A DNA stretch of 64,000 nucleotides, taken from the NCBI RefSeq assembly GCF_025354435.1, contig NZ_JANXMU010000060.1, positions 62,001 to 126,000 on the forward strand, read 5' to 3'. The position numbers were made by a program, and so were the translations under genes. Positions 35,880 to 44,568 of this stretch are shown here, piece after piece. This DNA comes from Rhodoferax sp. (lineage in GTDB: Bacteria; Pseudomonadota; Gammaproteobacteria; Burkholderiales; Burkholderiaceae_C). The notes under the pieces were generated by a model. It saw only the letters and a program-made list of their open reading frames with translations. It was not told the origin of the DNA and did no database searches. Every line of letters starts with the position of its first letter. Position 1 is the stretch's first letter.

Positions 35880-36916
35880 ATGTTCTGATCGTCAAACTCT
35901 CTTCCCTGGGGGATGTGGTGCACGCCATGCCGGCAGCCCAAGACATCTTGCACGCCTTTCCGGGTGCCCTGGTGGACTGGGTGGTCGAACCCGACTTTGC
36001 CCCCTTGGTACGCCGCTGTGCCGGTTTGCACCGGGTGATTGAATGCGACCTGAAGCGTTGGCGTGAAACCGTGTTTACCGCCGACACCCGCAACGCCTGG
36101 CGGGCGTTTTCATCCGACCTGCAGTACGAATGCTACGACGCGGTGTTGGACGTGCAAGGCATGAGCAAATCGACCCTGGTGGCCAAGATGGCCCGCCTGG
36201 GCTCGGACGGCCTGCGCTACACCTTGGACAACCAGGCCGAAGGCACGGCATTCCAGGCCCCCACCCGCTGGGCGGCCGACGTGACCGTGCCGGTGGAATC
36301 GCACATCCACGCCGTAGACCGGGCGCGGGTGATGTGCGCCCGGGCCCTGGTCTATGCCCTACCAGATAAACCCTCTTTTGGGCTGCAAGCGCATGTAAAT
36401 ACTGCACGGCGCGCTACCAAAACGATATCAAATCAATTTTTTGATGTCAGCCATGTCGAAGCCACGCCCATCGTGGCCTTTTTGCATGGCAGCACCCGTG
36501 CCGACAAAAGCTGGCCCGAAGCCCACTGGCTGGAACTGGGCCACCGCCTGAACGACCTGGGCTACACCGTGGCCTTTGCCCATGGCAACGACGACGAGCA
36601 GTGGCGCAGCGAAAGCATTGCCAATCGTCTGAGCCAGGCCGTCGTCTGGCCCCGTATGCCCTTGGGCGCGCTGACCGATGCCTTGGGCGAATGCCTGGGT
36701 GTGATCGGCATTGACAACGGCACCAGCCAGATCGCCGCGGCGCTGAACCTGCCCTTGGTCAAAATCTACAACTTCGACACCGTGTGGCGCACCGGCCCGC
36801 AAAACTGCGACCACCAGCTCAGCGTGTTCGCCGAACCTGCACCCACCGTCAATGCGGTCTGGAACGCCTGGATGCAAGCGTCCGCTCTCGCCGCATTGCG
36901 AGATTCCGCGCATTGA
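35876..36916 (+). CDS. Second GT9 heptosyltransferase, WaaC-related
   Basis: 346 residues starting MNVLIVKLSSLGDVVHAMPA; the ATG overlaps the stop of the preceding gene. It shares the WaaC framework (VDWVVEPDFAPLV, RVIECDLKRWRETVF, AVLDVQGMSKSTLVA, VAFLHGSTRADKSWPEAHW, VIGIDNGTSQIAAALNLPLVKIY) but is more divergent than its neighbour, so it may add another core heptose. In the active-site region HGSTRADKSWPE matches WaaC and IDNGTSQ replaces the usual VDTGLSH. Residues about 170-190 (AHVNTARRATKTISNQFFDV) are an insertion coded by AT-rich sequence resembling a decayed repeat. Confidence 0.85.
   Translation: MNVLIVKLSSLGDVVHAMPAAQDILHAFPGALVDWVVEPDFAPLVRRCAGLHRVIECDLKRWRETVFTADTRNAWRAFSSDLQYECYDAVLDVQGMSKSTLVAKMARLGSDGLRYTLDNQAEGTAFQAPTRWAADVTVPVESHIHAVDRARVMCARALVYALPDKPSFGLQAHVNTARRATKTISNQFFDVSHVEATPIVAFLHGSTRADKSWPEAHWLELGHRLNDLGYTVAFAHGNDDEQWRSESIANRLSQAVVWPRMPLGALTDALGECLGVIGIDNGTSQIAAALNLPLVKIYNFDTVWRTGPQNCDHQLSVFAEPAPTVNAVWNAWMQASALAALRDSAH
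36385..36446 (+). repeat. Possible decayed dispersed repeat inside the second heptosyltransferase gene
   Basis: AAGCGCATGTAAATACTGCA, then GGCGCGCTACCAAAACGATA and an AT-rich tail. It resembles the repeat core (AGCGCAT ... GCGCTA) and coincides with a protein insertion, but similarity is weak. It could be unrelated AT-rich sequence. Confidence 0.35.
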
Positions 36917-38202
36917 TCCTGCGACTGTATTCTCTGTTGCTCTGGCTGGCCAGCCCGCTGCTGCGCCGAAAACTGCGGTCGCGCGCGCGGGCCGAGCCCG
37001 GCTACGCCGTGGCAGTACCCGAGCGCTTTGGCCACTACCACCAGCCACCCGGCCAGGGCTTTGTGTGGATCCACGCCGTGTCGCTGGGCGAAACCCGTGC
37101 CGCGGCAATTCTGCTGGCCGCCTTGCGCCGCGAGATGCCGGGCCTGCGCCTGCTGCTGACGCATGGCACGGCCACCGGGCGGGCCGAGGGGCAGGCGCTG
37201 CTGCAACCGGGCGATGTGCAGGTGTGGCAGCCCTGGGACAGCCACGGTGCGGTACGGCGCTTTGTGCGGCATTTCCAGCCCCGTATCGGCATCCTGATGG
37301 AAACCGAAATCTGGCCGAATCTGCTGGCGGCCTGCCAGGCGGCGGGCGTGCCGGTGGTGCTGGCCAACGCGCGGCTCAGTGCGAAATCGCTACGCCAGGC
37401 GCAGCGGCTGTCGGCCTTGTCTCGGCCAGCCTACGGTGCACTGGCTGCGGTGTTGGCGCAAACCGCTGCCGACGCACAGCGGCTGGCCGAGGCCGGTGCC
37501 CCCCTACCCAAGGTGCTGGGCAACCTGAAGTTCGATGCCACGCCCAACGCCGAGCAGCTCGCCGCAGGACAGGCATGGCGCAGGGCAGGGCGGCCGGTGG
37601 CGCTGCTGGCCAGCGCCCGCGAAGGCGAAGAGCTGATGCTATTGCAATATTTACAGTCTTTTAGACCTCTAGCGCATACTCCATCTACGCTAGCAGCTAC
37701 AAAATTAGGAGTAATGGACGTGCAGTGGCTCATCGTGCCACGCCACCCGCAGCGCTTTGATGCCGTGGCGGCCCTGGTGGTAGAGCACGGATTCAGCCTG
37801 TCACGGCGCAGCCAGTGGACCGAGGAACCCGTACCCGCCGACGTGTGGCTGGGCGACTCGCTGGGCGAGATGGCGCTGTACTACGGCCTGGCCGATGTGG
37901 CTTTGCTGGGTGGCAGCTTCGCGCCGCTGGGCGGGCAGAACCTGATCGAAGCCACCGCCTGCGGCTGCCCGGTGGTGGTGGGGCCATCGACCTTCAACTT
38001 CGCCGAAGCCGCCGAACTGGCCATCGCCGCCGGAGCTGCCGGCTGCGTGGCTGACATGCCGGCCGCCGTGGTCCAGGCCCTGGCCTGGCTGAATGCGCCC
38101 GACACTTTGGCCTGTGCCACGGCTGCCGGGCCGCAGTTCGCAGGAGCCCACCAGGGGGCAGCGCTGAAAACCGCTTTGGCGATCAAAGAGTTTTTAGTAT
38201 AA
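36913..38202 (+). CDS. waaA: Kdo transferase WaaA
   Basis: Transfers Kdo from CMP-Kdo to lipid IVA in the inner membrane. About 429 residues from TTG 36913, overlapping the upstream stop as TTGA (MILRLYSLLLWLASPLLRRK gives the membrane anchor). Motifs: VWIHAVSLGETRAA, HGTATGR, METEIWPNLL, LANARLS, DVALLGGSFAPLGGQNLIEATACGCPVVVGPSTFNF. Residues about 247-267 (LQSFRPLAHTPSTLAATKLG), between LLASAREGEE and WLIVPRHPQRF, come from a dispersed-repeat insertion that lengthens this loop. A second repeat copy lies across the stop codon. Confidence 0.94.
   Translation: MILRLYSLLLWLASPLLRRKLRSRARAEPGYAVAVPERFGHYHQPPGQGFVWIHAVSLGETRAAAILLAALRREMPGLRLLLTHGTATGRAEGQALLQPGDVQVWQPWDSHGAVRRFVRHFQPRIGILMETEIWPNLLAACQAAGVPVVLANARLSAKSLRQAQRLSALSRPAYGALAAVLAQTAADAQRLAEAGAPLPKVLGNLKFDATPNAEQLAAGQAWRRAGRPVALLASAREGEELMLLQYLQSFRPLAHTPSTLAATKLGVMDVQWLIVPRHPQRFDAVAALVVEHGFSLSRRSQWTEEPVPADVWLGDSLGEMALYYGLADVALLGGSFAPLGGQNLIEATACGCPVVVGPSTFNFAEAAELAIAAGAAGCVADMPAAVVQALAWLNAPDTLACATAAGPQFAGAHQGAALKTALAIKEFLV
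37651..37714 (+). repeat. Dispersed palindromic repeat, copy inside waaA
   Basis: TCTTTTAGACCTCTAGCGCA, then TACGCTAGCAGCTACAAAAT and TAGGAG. It shares the variant ends (TCTTTTAGACCTC, AAATTAGGAG) with the intergenic copy at 54552-54613, so these two form a sub-family. Read in frame CTA-GCG-CAT. Confidence 0.85.
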
Positions 38203-38257
38203 AAAGTGCCTTTAGCGCAGGATCTACCTACGCGAGTAGCTCACTTTTTCATAGTAT
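38196..38257 (+). repeat. Dispersed palindromic repeat between waaA and trhO
   Basis: TAAAAAGTGCCTTTAGCGCA, then TACGCGAGTAGCTCACTTTT. It includes the waaA stop codon and, on the minus strand, the last codons and stop of trhO. Convergent genes with the repeat as the whole spacer. Confidence 0.72.
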
Positions 38258-38993
38258 CCAGCGCACTGGCCGAAAGATCGGCCTCCAGCGTGCGGCGCTC
38301 GTCAAACACAAAGCAACTGCCCTGGTAGTGCGCGCCGTCGGTTTCCTCGAAGTATTTGAGGATGCCGCCTTCGAGCTGGTAGACGTGGTCCAGCCCTTCC
38401 TCGCGCATCAAAATCGCGGCTTTTTCGCAGCGGATACCGCCGGTGCAAAAGCTGACCACGGTTTTTCCTTGCAACTCGGCCTTGTGCTCGCGCAGGGCGG
38501 CGGGGAACTGGCTGAACTTGTCGATGCGCCAGTCGATAGCCCCGGTGAACGTGCCGTGGTCCACCTCGAAGGCGTTACGCGTGTCCAGCGTGACAACCGG
38601 GCGGCCGTGGTCGTCCACGCCCTGGTCTAGCCAGCGCTTGACCGTGGCGGCATCTACCGCAGGCGCACGACCCGAGATGGGTTGGATGGCCGGGTGGTCC
38701 ATACGGATGATTTCGTTTTTGACCTTCACCAGCATCTTTTTGAATGGCTGGCTGGCCGACCAGCTCTCTTTGGGCGCGATGTCGGCAAAGCGCGGGTCGC
38801 CGTGCAGGCGGGTGATGAAGCCGCGCACGGCCGCCTCGGGGGCCGCCAGAAACAGATTGATGCCCTCACTGGCCAGCAGGATGGTGCCTTTGAGCTCTAG
38901 CGCGGTGGCCCAGCCGTGCAGCAGATCGCGCAGGGCAGGGGCATCGGGCAGGGGGACGAATTTGTAAGCGGAGATGTTGAGGATGGAGTTCAC
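38241..38993 (-). CDS. trhO: tRNA uridine(34) hydroxylase TrhO (rhodanese family)
   Basis: Oxygen-dependent formation of 5-hydroxyuridine at the tRNA wobble position. 250 residues: an N-terminal acylphosphatase-like domain ([11 protein letters not shown]...[17 protein letters not shown]), then a rhodanese domain with the catalytic C183 in [12 protein letters not shown], ending [13 protein letters not shown]. Slightly shorter than E. coli YceA but all core motifs are present. Its 3' end lies in a dispersed repeat. Confidence 0.9.
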   Translation of the reverse strand: MNSILNISAYKFVPLPDAPALRDLLHGWATALELKGTILLASEGINLFLAAPEAAVRGFITRLHGDPRFADIAPKESWSASQPFKKMLVKVKNEIIRMDHPAIQPISGRAPAVDAATVKRWLDQGVDDHGRPVVTLDTRNAFEVDHGTFTGAIDWRIDKFSQFPAALREHKAELQGKTVVSFCTGGIRCEKAAILMREEGLDHVYQLEGGILKYFEETDGAHYQGSCFVFDERRTLEADLSASALDTMKK

Positions 38994-39006
38994 CCTCTGA
39001 TTTTAG

Positions 39007-40560
39007 TTAGGGTAGCGCCACCGGACTGCCAGGCTCCAGGCGGAAGGCGCTGACCATGCTGTTCAAGCCGAGGGCCGAGCGCTTCAGGTTCTCTGCCGAG
39101 GCCGCGCTTTCCTCCACCAGGGCCGAGTTTTCTTGCGTTATCTGGTCCAGCCGGGCCACGGCTTCGTTGATCTGGCCAATGCCCAGGCCTTGCTCGGAAG
39201 CCGCGGCGGTGATTTCGGCAATGATGTCGCTCACGCGCTGCACCTGGTGGACGATCTCGTTCATGGTGGTGCCAGCTTCTTGTACCAGCTTGCTGCCCGA
39301 TTCGACCCGCCCCACGCTGGCATCGATCAGGGCCTTGATCTCTTCGGCCGCCTCGGCGCTGCGCTGGGCCAGCAGCCGCACCTCGCTGGCTACCACGGCA
39401 AAACCACGCCCTTGCTCACCGGCGCGGGCGGCTTCCACGGCAGCGTTCAGGGCCAGGATATTGGTCTGAAAGGCAATGCCGTTGATCACACCGATGATGT
39501 CCACAATCTTGCGCGAGCTGTCGTCTATGCCCTGCATGGTGGTGACCACCTGGCCTACCAGTTGGCCGCCGCGCACGGCCACGGTGGCGGCCGAGGCGGC
39601 CAGTTGGTTGGCCTGGCAGGCGGATTCGGTGTTTTGCGACACGGTGGCGGTGAGCTGCTCCATGGCGGCAGCGGCTTCTTCCAGGCTGGCGGCGGTGCTC
39701 TCGGTACGGGCGCTCAGGTCGATGCTGCCATGGGCAATTTCGGCGCTGGAATACTTGATGTCCTGGGACGATGTGCGCACCTCGCCTACCATCTGCCGCA
39801 GCGCGGTCTGCATGCTCGCCAAGGCTTCTTGCAGTGCACCAATCTCGTCTTCGCGGGTGCGCTGGATGTTAGAGAAAAGATTGCCTGCGGCCACTTCCTG
39901 GGCGATACGGGTGCAGTGGGCAATCGGCTTGCGGATGCTGGCCAGCACCGGCCGCGATACCCACACCAGTACCGTCAGCGCCACCACCAGCACGATCCAC
40001 GAAGTGCGCGACACGTCTTTGCCGGTGGCGGTGAAGGCGGTAATTGAACTGTCAGACAGTTTGCTACCCACTACCGCGGTTTCGTCCACCCCGGCCCGGT
40101 GTTCCAGGTACAGCGCGTGGGCCCGCACCAGTTGCTCGCGGGCCGCCACCGCATCGTTCTTGGCCAGGGCGGGCATGACCCCCTCGCGTGCCGCGGCGAT
40201 GAACTTCTGCGCCGCCTGGTGCTGGCGGCCAAAGAGTTGCTTCTCCAAACCATAGGGCGGGTTTTTCGTCCAGTAAGCAACCCGCGCCTCGTACTCACCG
40301 ACCAGGCGGGTGACCTGTTTTTGCGCCTCGTCCACCGGCATGGTGCCTTCCACCGCCTGCGATAGCACCAGCCGCAACTCGATCAGGTACAGCGGCGGCG
40401 GCAAGATGTCGGCCACCACGTCCTTGGCCACAAAAGTCTGGTTGGCGATGTCGTTGAGGCGGTTGAAGCCCACGTAGGACTGCAGCGCAATGACCAGGGC
40501 GGCCAAGATGCCAACGGCGGCCAGAAACAGGGTGGAACTGCGGATGGAGCGGAACATCAT
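39007..40560 (-). CDS. Methyl-accepting chemotaxis protein
   Basis: Chemoreceptor of 517 residues from ATG 40560 ([20 protein letters not shown]). Membrane helix 1 at about 8-28; periplasmic helical-bundle sensor domain of about 160 residues (30-190, [20 protein letters not shown]); helix 2 at about 190-210 ([13 protein letters not shown]); HAMP domain ([11 protein letters not shown]); and the signalling domain with the conserved hairpin [39 protein letters not shown]. No C-terminal CheR-binding pentapeptide (the end is PGSPVALP). No che genes are nearby, so it is an orphan receptor; the ligand is unknown. Confidence 0.92.
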   Translation of the reverse strand: MMFRSIRSSTLFLAAVGILAALVIALQSYVGFNRLNDIANQTFVAKDVVADILPPPLYLIELRLVLSQAVEGTMPVDEAQKQVTRLVGEYEARVAYWTKNPPYGLEKQLFGRQHQAAQKFIAAAREGVMPALAKNDAVAAREQLVRAHALYLEHRAGVDETAVVGSKLSDSSITAFTATGKDVSRTSWIVLVVALTVLVWVSRPVLASIRKPIAHCTRIAQEVAAGNLFSNIQRTREDEIGALQEALASMQTALRQMVGEVRTSSQDIKYSSAEIAHGSIDLSARTESTAASLEEAAAAMEQLTATVSQNTESACQANQLAASAATVAVRGGQLVGQVVTTMQGIDDSSRKIVDIIGVINGIAFQTNILALNAAVEAARAGEQGRGFAVVASEVRLLAQRSAEAAEEIKALIDASVGRVESGSKLVQEAGTTMNEIVHQVQRVSDIIAEITAAASEQGLGIGQINEAVARLDQITQENSALVEESAASAENLKRSALGLNSMVSAFRLEPGSPVALP

Positions 40561-40729
40561 GGCACCTCTCAAGGGTTTGAAGTGAAGCGCTCATGCGGCT
40601 ACGGGCAAACCGCACATGGCACCGACACAAAGATGCCAACAGTTGATGACAAATTGTTTCAATTATGTGTTAAGTTGCGGTCTATCAGGCACTGATTGGT
40701 ACCGGGCCAGCAACACAGACCCCGCCACT

Positions 40730-40735
40730 TAAAAT
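40730..40735 (+). promoter_or_regulatory. Candidate -10 element directly before dnaE
   Basis: TAAAAT ending six bases before the dnaE ATG. The expected start point (about seven bases downstream) would coincide with the ATG, giving a leaderless or nearly leaderless mRNA. No clear -35 and no ribosome binding site are seen. Confidence 0.35.
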
Positions 40736-40741
40736 GGCTAT

Positions 40742-43700
40742 ATGTTTGTTCACCTCCGCCTCCATACCGAATTTTCTGTCGTTGACGGCACAAACCGCAT
40801 CGACGACACCGTCAAGGTGGCCGCCAAAGACCAGCAACCCGCGCTGGCCATCACCGACCTGAGCAACCTGTTTGGTGCACTCAAGTTTTACAAGGAAGCC
40901 CGTGGCAAGGGGGTCAAACCCGTCATCGGCGCCGAAATCTTTCTGGAAGGGCAGGGCCTGGATGCCACCGCCCTGTCGCGCGTCATCGTGCTGGTGCAGA
41001 ACAAGCAGGGTTACCTCAATTTATCGGAGCTGCTGGCCCGTGGCTTTACCCAAAACATTGTCAAAAACCAGGCCGTCATCAAGTTGGCCTGGCTGCAGGA
41101 ACTCAACGCGGGCCTGATCTGCCTGGCCGGTGCCCAGGCCGGGCCGGTGGGTCAGGCGCTGGTGCAGGGCGATACGGTGCGGGCCGATGCCATGGCGCAG
41201 CAACTGGCGGCCTTGTTTCCGCAACGCTTCTACATCGAGCTGCAGCGCGCGGGCCGCACCGACGACGAGGCCCATGTGGTGGTGGCCGTGCAACTCGCGG
41301 CCCGTCTGCAATTGCCGGTGGTGGCCACGCACCCGGTGCAGTTCACCGAAGAGTCCGATTACGAGGCGCATGAAGCGCGTGTTTGCATCTCTGACGGCGA
41401 GATTTTGGGCAACCAGCGCCGTGTGCGCCGCTTCACCCGCGAGCAGTACTTCAAGTCCAGCGCGCAGATGCTGGCGCTGTTTGCCGATATTCCCTCGGCC
41501 ATTGCCAATACGATAGAGATCGCCAAGCGCTGCAACCTGACCCTGGTGCTGGGCAGGCCGCAGTTGCCCGACTTTCCCACGCCCGAAGTGGATGGCGTGC
41601 GCATGAGCCCTGACGACTACTTCCGCTATGCCTCGCACGAGGGCCTGAAAGAACGCCTGCTGCACCTGTACCCGGATGCAGCCAAGCGCGAAGAAGTTCG
41701 GCCCGGCTATATCGACCGGCTGGAATTCGAGATCACCACCATTTTGAAGATGGGTTTCCCCGGTTACTTTTTGATCGTGGGCGACTTCATCAACTGGGCC
41801 AAAAAGAACGGCTGCCCGGTGGGGCCGGGCCGGGGGTCGGGTGCGGGCTCTTTGGTGGCCTACGCGCTGAAGATCACCGATCTGGACCCCCTGCAGTACA
41901 AGCTGCTGTTCGAGCGGTTTTTGAACCCTGAGCGCGTCTCCATGCCCGACTTTGACATCGACTTTTGCCAGGGCAACCGCGACCGGGTGATCGACTACGT
42001 GAAAGAAAAGTACGGCAAGAACGCTGTCAGCCAGATCGTCACCTTCGGCACCATGGCGGCCCGCGCGGCCATCCGCGACGTGGGCCGGGTGCTGGACCTG
42101 AGCTACAACTTCTGCGACGGCATCAGCAAGCTGATTCCCAACAAGCCCGGCATGTCGGTCACGCTGCAGTACCCACCCGCCACCAAGAAGGACGGCGACA
42201 AAAACAACTATGCCATCGAGATGGAGCCGGTGTTGGCCGCCCGCATCGAGGCCGAAGAAGACGTGCGCACCCTGATCGAGATGGCGCAAAAGCTGGAGGG
42301 CATGACCCGCAACGTGGGCATGCACGCCGGGGGTGTGCTGATTGCGCCGGGCAAACTGACCGACTTTTGCCCGCTGTACCAGCAGCCCGGCAGCGAATCG
42401 GCGGTGAGCCAGTTTGACAAGGACGACGTGGAGGCCATCGGCCTGGTGAAGTTCGACTTTTTGGGCCTGGCCACGCTGACCATTCTGGAAATTGCCAAGG
42501 ACTTCATCGTCGCCCGCCACAAGGGTCAGGAGAACTTTGCGTTCGAAAACATCGCGCTGGACGATGCCAAAACCTACCGCCTGTTCTCCGAGGGTAAGAC
42601 CGAGGCCGTGTTCCAGTTTGAAAGTACCGGCATGCAGCGCATGCTGAAAGATGCCAAACCCACCCGCCTGGAAGACCTGATCGCCCTGAACGCGCTGTAC
42701 CGCCCGGGCCCGATGGACCTGATCCCCAGCTTCGTGGCGCGCAAGCATGGCCGCGAAGTGGTGGAGTACCCGCACCCGCTGGTCGCCGAGATGCTGAGCG
42801 AGACCTACGGCATCATGGTCTACCAGGAGCAGGTGATGCAGACCGCGCAGGTTCTGGGCGGCTACTCGCTGGGCGGTGCCGACATGCTGCGCCGCGCCAT
42901 GGGTAAAAAGAAGCTGGAAGAAATGGCCGAGCACCGCCAGATCTTCCGCGATGGTGCCGCCAAGAACGACATCAATGAAGCCAAGGCTGACGAAATCTTC
43001 GACTTGATGGAAAAGTTTGCGGGCTACGGTTTCAACAAGTCGCACGCTGCCGCCTATTCGCTGCTGGCGTACCACACCGGTTGGCTCAAGGTGCACTACT
43101 GTGCCGAATTCTTCTGCGCCAATTTGACGGTGGAAATGGACGACACCGACAAGCTCAAACTGCTGTTTGAAGATGCCGGCAAGATGGGCCTGAGCTTCGA
43201 GCCGCCCAACGTCAACCTGGGCCGCCATCGGTTTGAGCCGGTTACCGACAAAATCATCCGCTACGGCCTGGGTGCCGTCAAAGGCACGGGCCAGCAGGCC
43301 ATCGAGGCCATCGTGGCGGCACGCGAAGCGGGTGGGGCGTTTACCAGCCTGTTCGACTTCTGCGTGCGCGTGGATAAATCCAAGCTGAACAAACGCAGCG
43401 TCGAGGCACTGATCAAGGCCGGGGCGTTTGACGCGATCGAGATTAACCGCGCCGCGCTTATCGCCTCGGTGGACCGCGCCTTCGCCTTTGCCGCCGCCAC
43501 ACTGGCCAACGCCAACCAGGGTGGCCTGTTCGACATGGACGACAGCCACGGCTCCAGCACGCAAGAGCCAGAATTGGTCGAAACCCCCATGTGGGGCATC
43601 AAGGAACGCCTGACGCTAGAGAAAACCGCAGTGGGATTTTATCTGTCGGGGCATTTGTTCGACGAGGTGCGCAAGGAAGTGCGCCGCTTTGCCAAGCGCG

Positions 43701-44272
43701 ACCTGGCCGACGCGGTGGACAGCCGCGACACGGTGATGTTTGCGGGCATCATCAGCGACCTGCGGGTCATCAACGGCCAGCGCGGCAAGATGGGCCTGTT
43801 CCGGCTGGATGACGGCACCGGCATGGTCGATGCGCGGGTCAGCGACGCGCTGATGCAGGCACACAAAAACCTGTTCAAGGACGACGAGCTCATCATCGCC
43901 ATGGGCCGGGTACAAACCGACCGCTTTGGTGGCGGAGGCCTGCAGATGAACATCACCGAAGCCTGGGATCTGGCCACTGCGCGCTGCCGCTATGCCAAAT
44001 TTCTGCGTCTGCAGCTCCCGCCCAACGCCACCGGCTCCGGCCTGGACATTGCCCAACTGGTGAAGGATTTCCCGCCTCAGCGCGAAACCACCGAGCAGGG
44101 CGATGTGGTGCACGGTCTGCCGGTGCGCCTGTCGGTGCAGCGCCAAACCGCGCAAGGCAGCGCCGTGGCCGTGTTGCAGTTGGGCGAGCAAGCCAGGTTT
44201 TACCCAACCGACGCGGCCTTGGCTTACTGCCAATCGCAAGCCGCCCAGGCGGTTGTCGCATACGAGGAGTAA
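40742..44272 (+). CDS. dnaE: DNA polymerase III alpha subunit
   Basis: Replicative polymerase catalytic subunit. 1176 residues: PHP domain (1-~270, FVHLRLHTEFSVVDG, LAITDLSNLFGALKFY), polymerase core with GPGRGSGAGSLVAYAL and the catalytic Asp pair in MPDFDIDFCQGNRDRV (about 402-406), fingers (LIALNALYRPGPMDLIPSFV), beta-clamp-binding region, and OB domain (MFAGIISDLRVINGQRGKMGLFRLDDGTG). Full length and intact. The DnaE1 type expected in proteobacteria. Starts without a visible ribosome binding site; terminator at 44279-44323. Confidence 0.98.
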   Translation: MFVHLRLHTEFSVVDGTNRIDDTVKVAAKDQQPALAITDLSNLFGALKFYKEARGKGVKPVIGAEIFLEGQGLDATALSRVIVLVQNKQGYLNLSELLARGFTQNIVKNQAVIKLAWLQELNAGLICLAGAQAGPVGQALVQGDTVRADAMAQQLAALFPQRFYIELQRAGRTDDEAHVVVAVQLAARLQLPVVATHPVQFTEESDYEAHEARVCISDGEILGNQRRVRRFTREQYFKSSAQMLALFADIPSAIANTIEIAKRCNLTLVLGRPQLPDFPTPEVDGVRMSPDDYFRYASHEGLKERLLHLYPDAAKREEVRPGYIDRLEFEITTILKMGFPGYFLIVGDFINWAKKNGCPVGPGRGSGAGSLVAYALKITDLDPLQYKLLFERFLNPERVSMPDFDIDFCQGNRDRVIDYVKEKYGKNAVSQIVTFGTMAARAAIRDVGRVLDLSYNFCDGISKLIPNKPGMSVTLQYPPATKKDGDKNNYAIEMEPVLAARIEAEEDVRTLIEMAQKLEGMTRNVGMHAGGVLIAPGKLTDFCPLYQQPGSESAVSQFDKDDVEAIGLVKFDFLGLATLTILEIAKDFIVARHKGQENFAFENIALDDAKTYRLFSEGKTEAVFQFESTGMQRMLKDAKPTRLEDLIALNALYRPGPMDLIPSFVARKHGREVVEYPHPLVAEMLSETYGIMVYQEQVMQTAQVLGGYSLGGADMLRRAMGKKKLEEMAEHRQIFRDGAAKNDINEAKADEIFDLMEKFAGYGFNKSHAAAYSLLAYHTGWLKVHYCAEFFCANLTVEMDDTDKLKLLFEDAGKMGLSFEPPNVNLGRHRFEPVTDKIIRYGLGAVKGTGQQAIEAIVAAREAGGAFTSLFDFCVRVDKSKLNKRSVEALIKAGAFDAIEINRAALIASVDRAFAFAAATLANANQGGLFDMDDSHGSSTQEPELVETPMWGIKERLTLEKTAVGFYLSGHLFDEVRKEVRRFAKRDLADAVDSRDTVMFAGIISDLRVINGQRGKMGLFRLDDGTGMVDARVSDALMQAHKNLFKDDELIIAMGRVQTDRFGGGGLQMNITEAWDLATARCRYAKFLRLQLPPNATGSGLDIAQLVKDFPPQRETTEQGDVVHGLPVRLSVQRQTAQGSAVAVLQLGEQARFYPTDAALAYCQSQAAQAVVAYEE

Positions 44273-44278
44273 ACCCAT

Positions 44279-44323
44279 CCATCTCTACGGGCGCGCTGCC
44301 AAAGGCCGTAGGGATGGTTTTTA
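44279..44323 (+). terminator. Intrinsic terminator after dnaE
   Basis: CCATCTCTACGG (44279-44290) pairs with CCGTAGGGATGG (44306-44317), one U-G pair, 15-base loop, followed by TTTTTAT. Confidence 0.85.
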
Positions 44324-44327
44324 TGCT

Positions 44328-44386
44328 TGCTAGCGGATCCGTAGCTAGCTGTGCAGGTAGTGCCTACGCTAGCGGGGCTTTTTTTC
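44328..44386 (+). repeat. Dispersed palindromic repeat after dnaE (divergent copy)
   Basis: CTAGCTGTGCAGGTAGTGCC, then TACGCTAGCGGGGCTTTTTT. The right core TACGCTAG is intact; the left half is altered and a second GCTAGC lies just upstream. With its T run it could act as a second terminator. Confidence 0.55.
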
Positions 44387-44444
44387 ACGCAATCCTTGGA
44401 AGTGGCCATTTCCAATTTTGCGCTGTCTTCTTAACTTAACATAA

Positions 44445-44457
44445 TATACATCGTATA
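44445..44457. promoter_or_regulatory. Small palindrome upstream of the amidohydrolase gene
   Basis: TATAC-ATC-GTATA, a perfect 5+5 inverted repeat in an unusually AT-rich stretch (44430-44480) about 110 bases before the start codon. Possible operator or promoter element; there is no linked regulator gene to support it. Confidence 0.3.
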
Positions 44458-44568
44458 AAGTAATACGTACTGCTAAAAAGAGCTCCGTTGGCACACAACG
44501 CGGCATACTCAACTCTGCGCTTACCAACGGTACCCGCTGCCAACCCCCCACCCAATCGAACTTACACG

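Noticed and set aside
41021-43564. 847-residue open frame antisense to dnaE
   Set aside because: Shadow of dnaE; no ribosome binding site and no recognisable domain.
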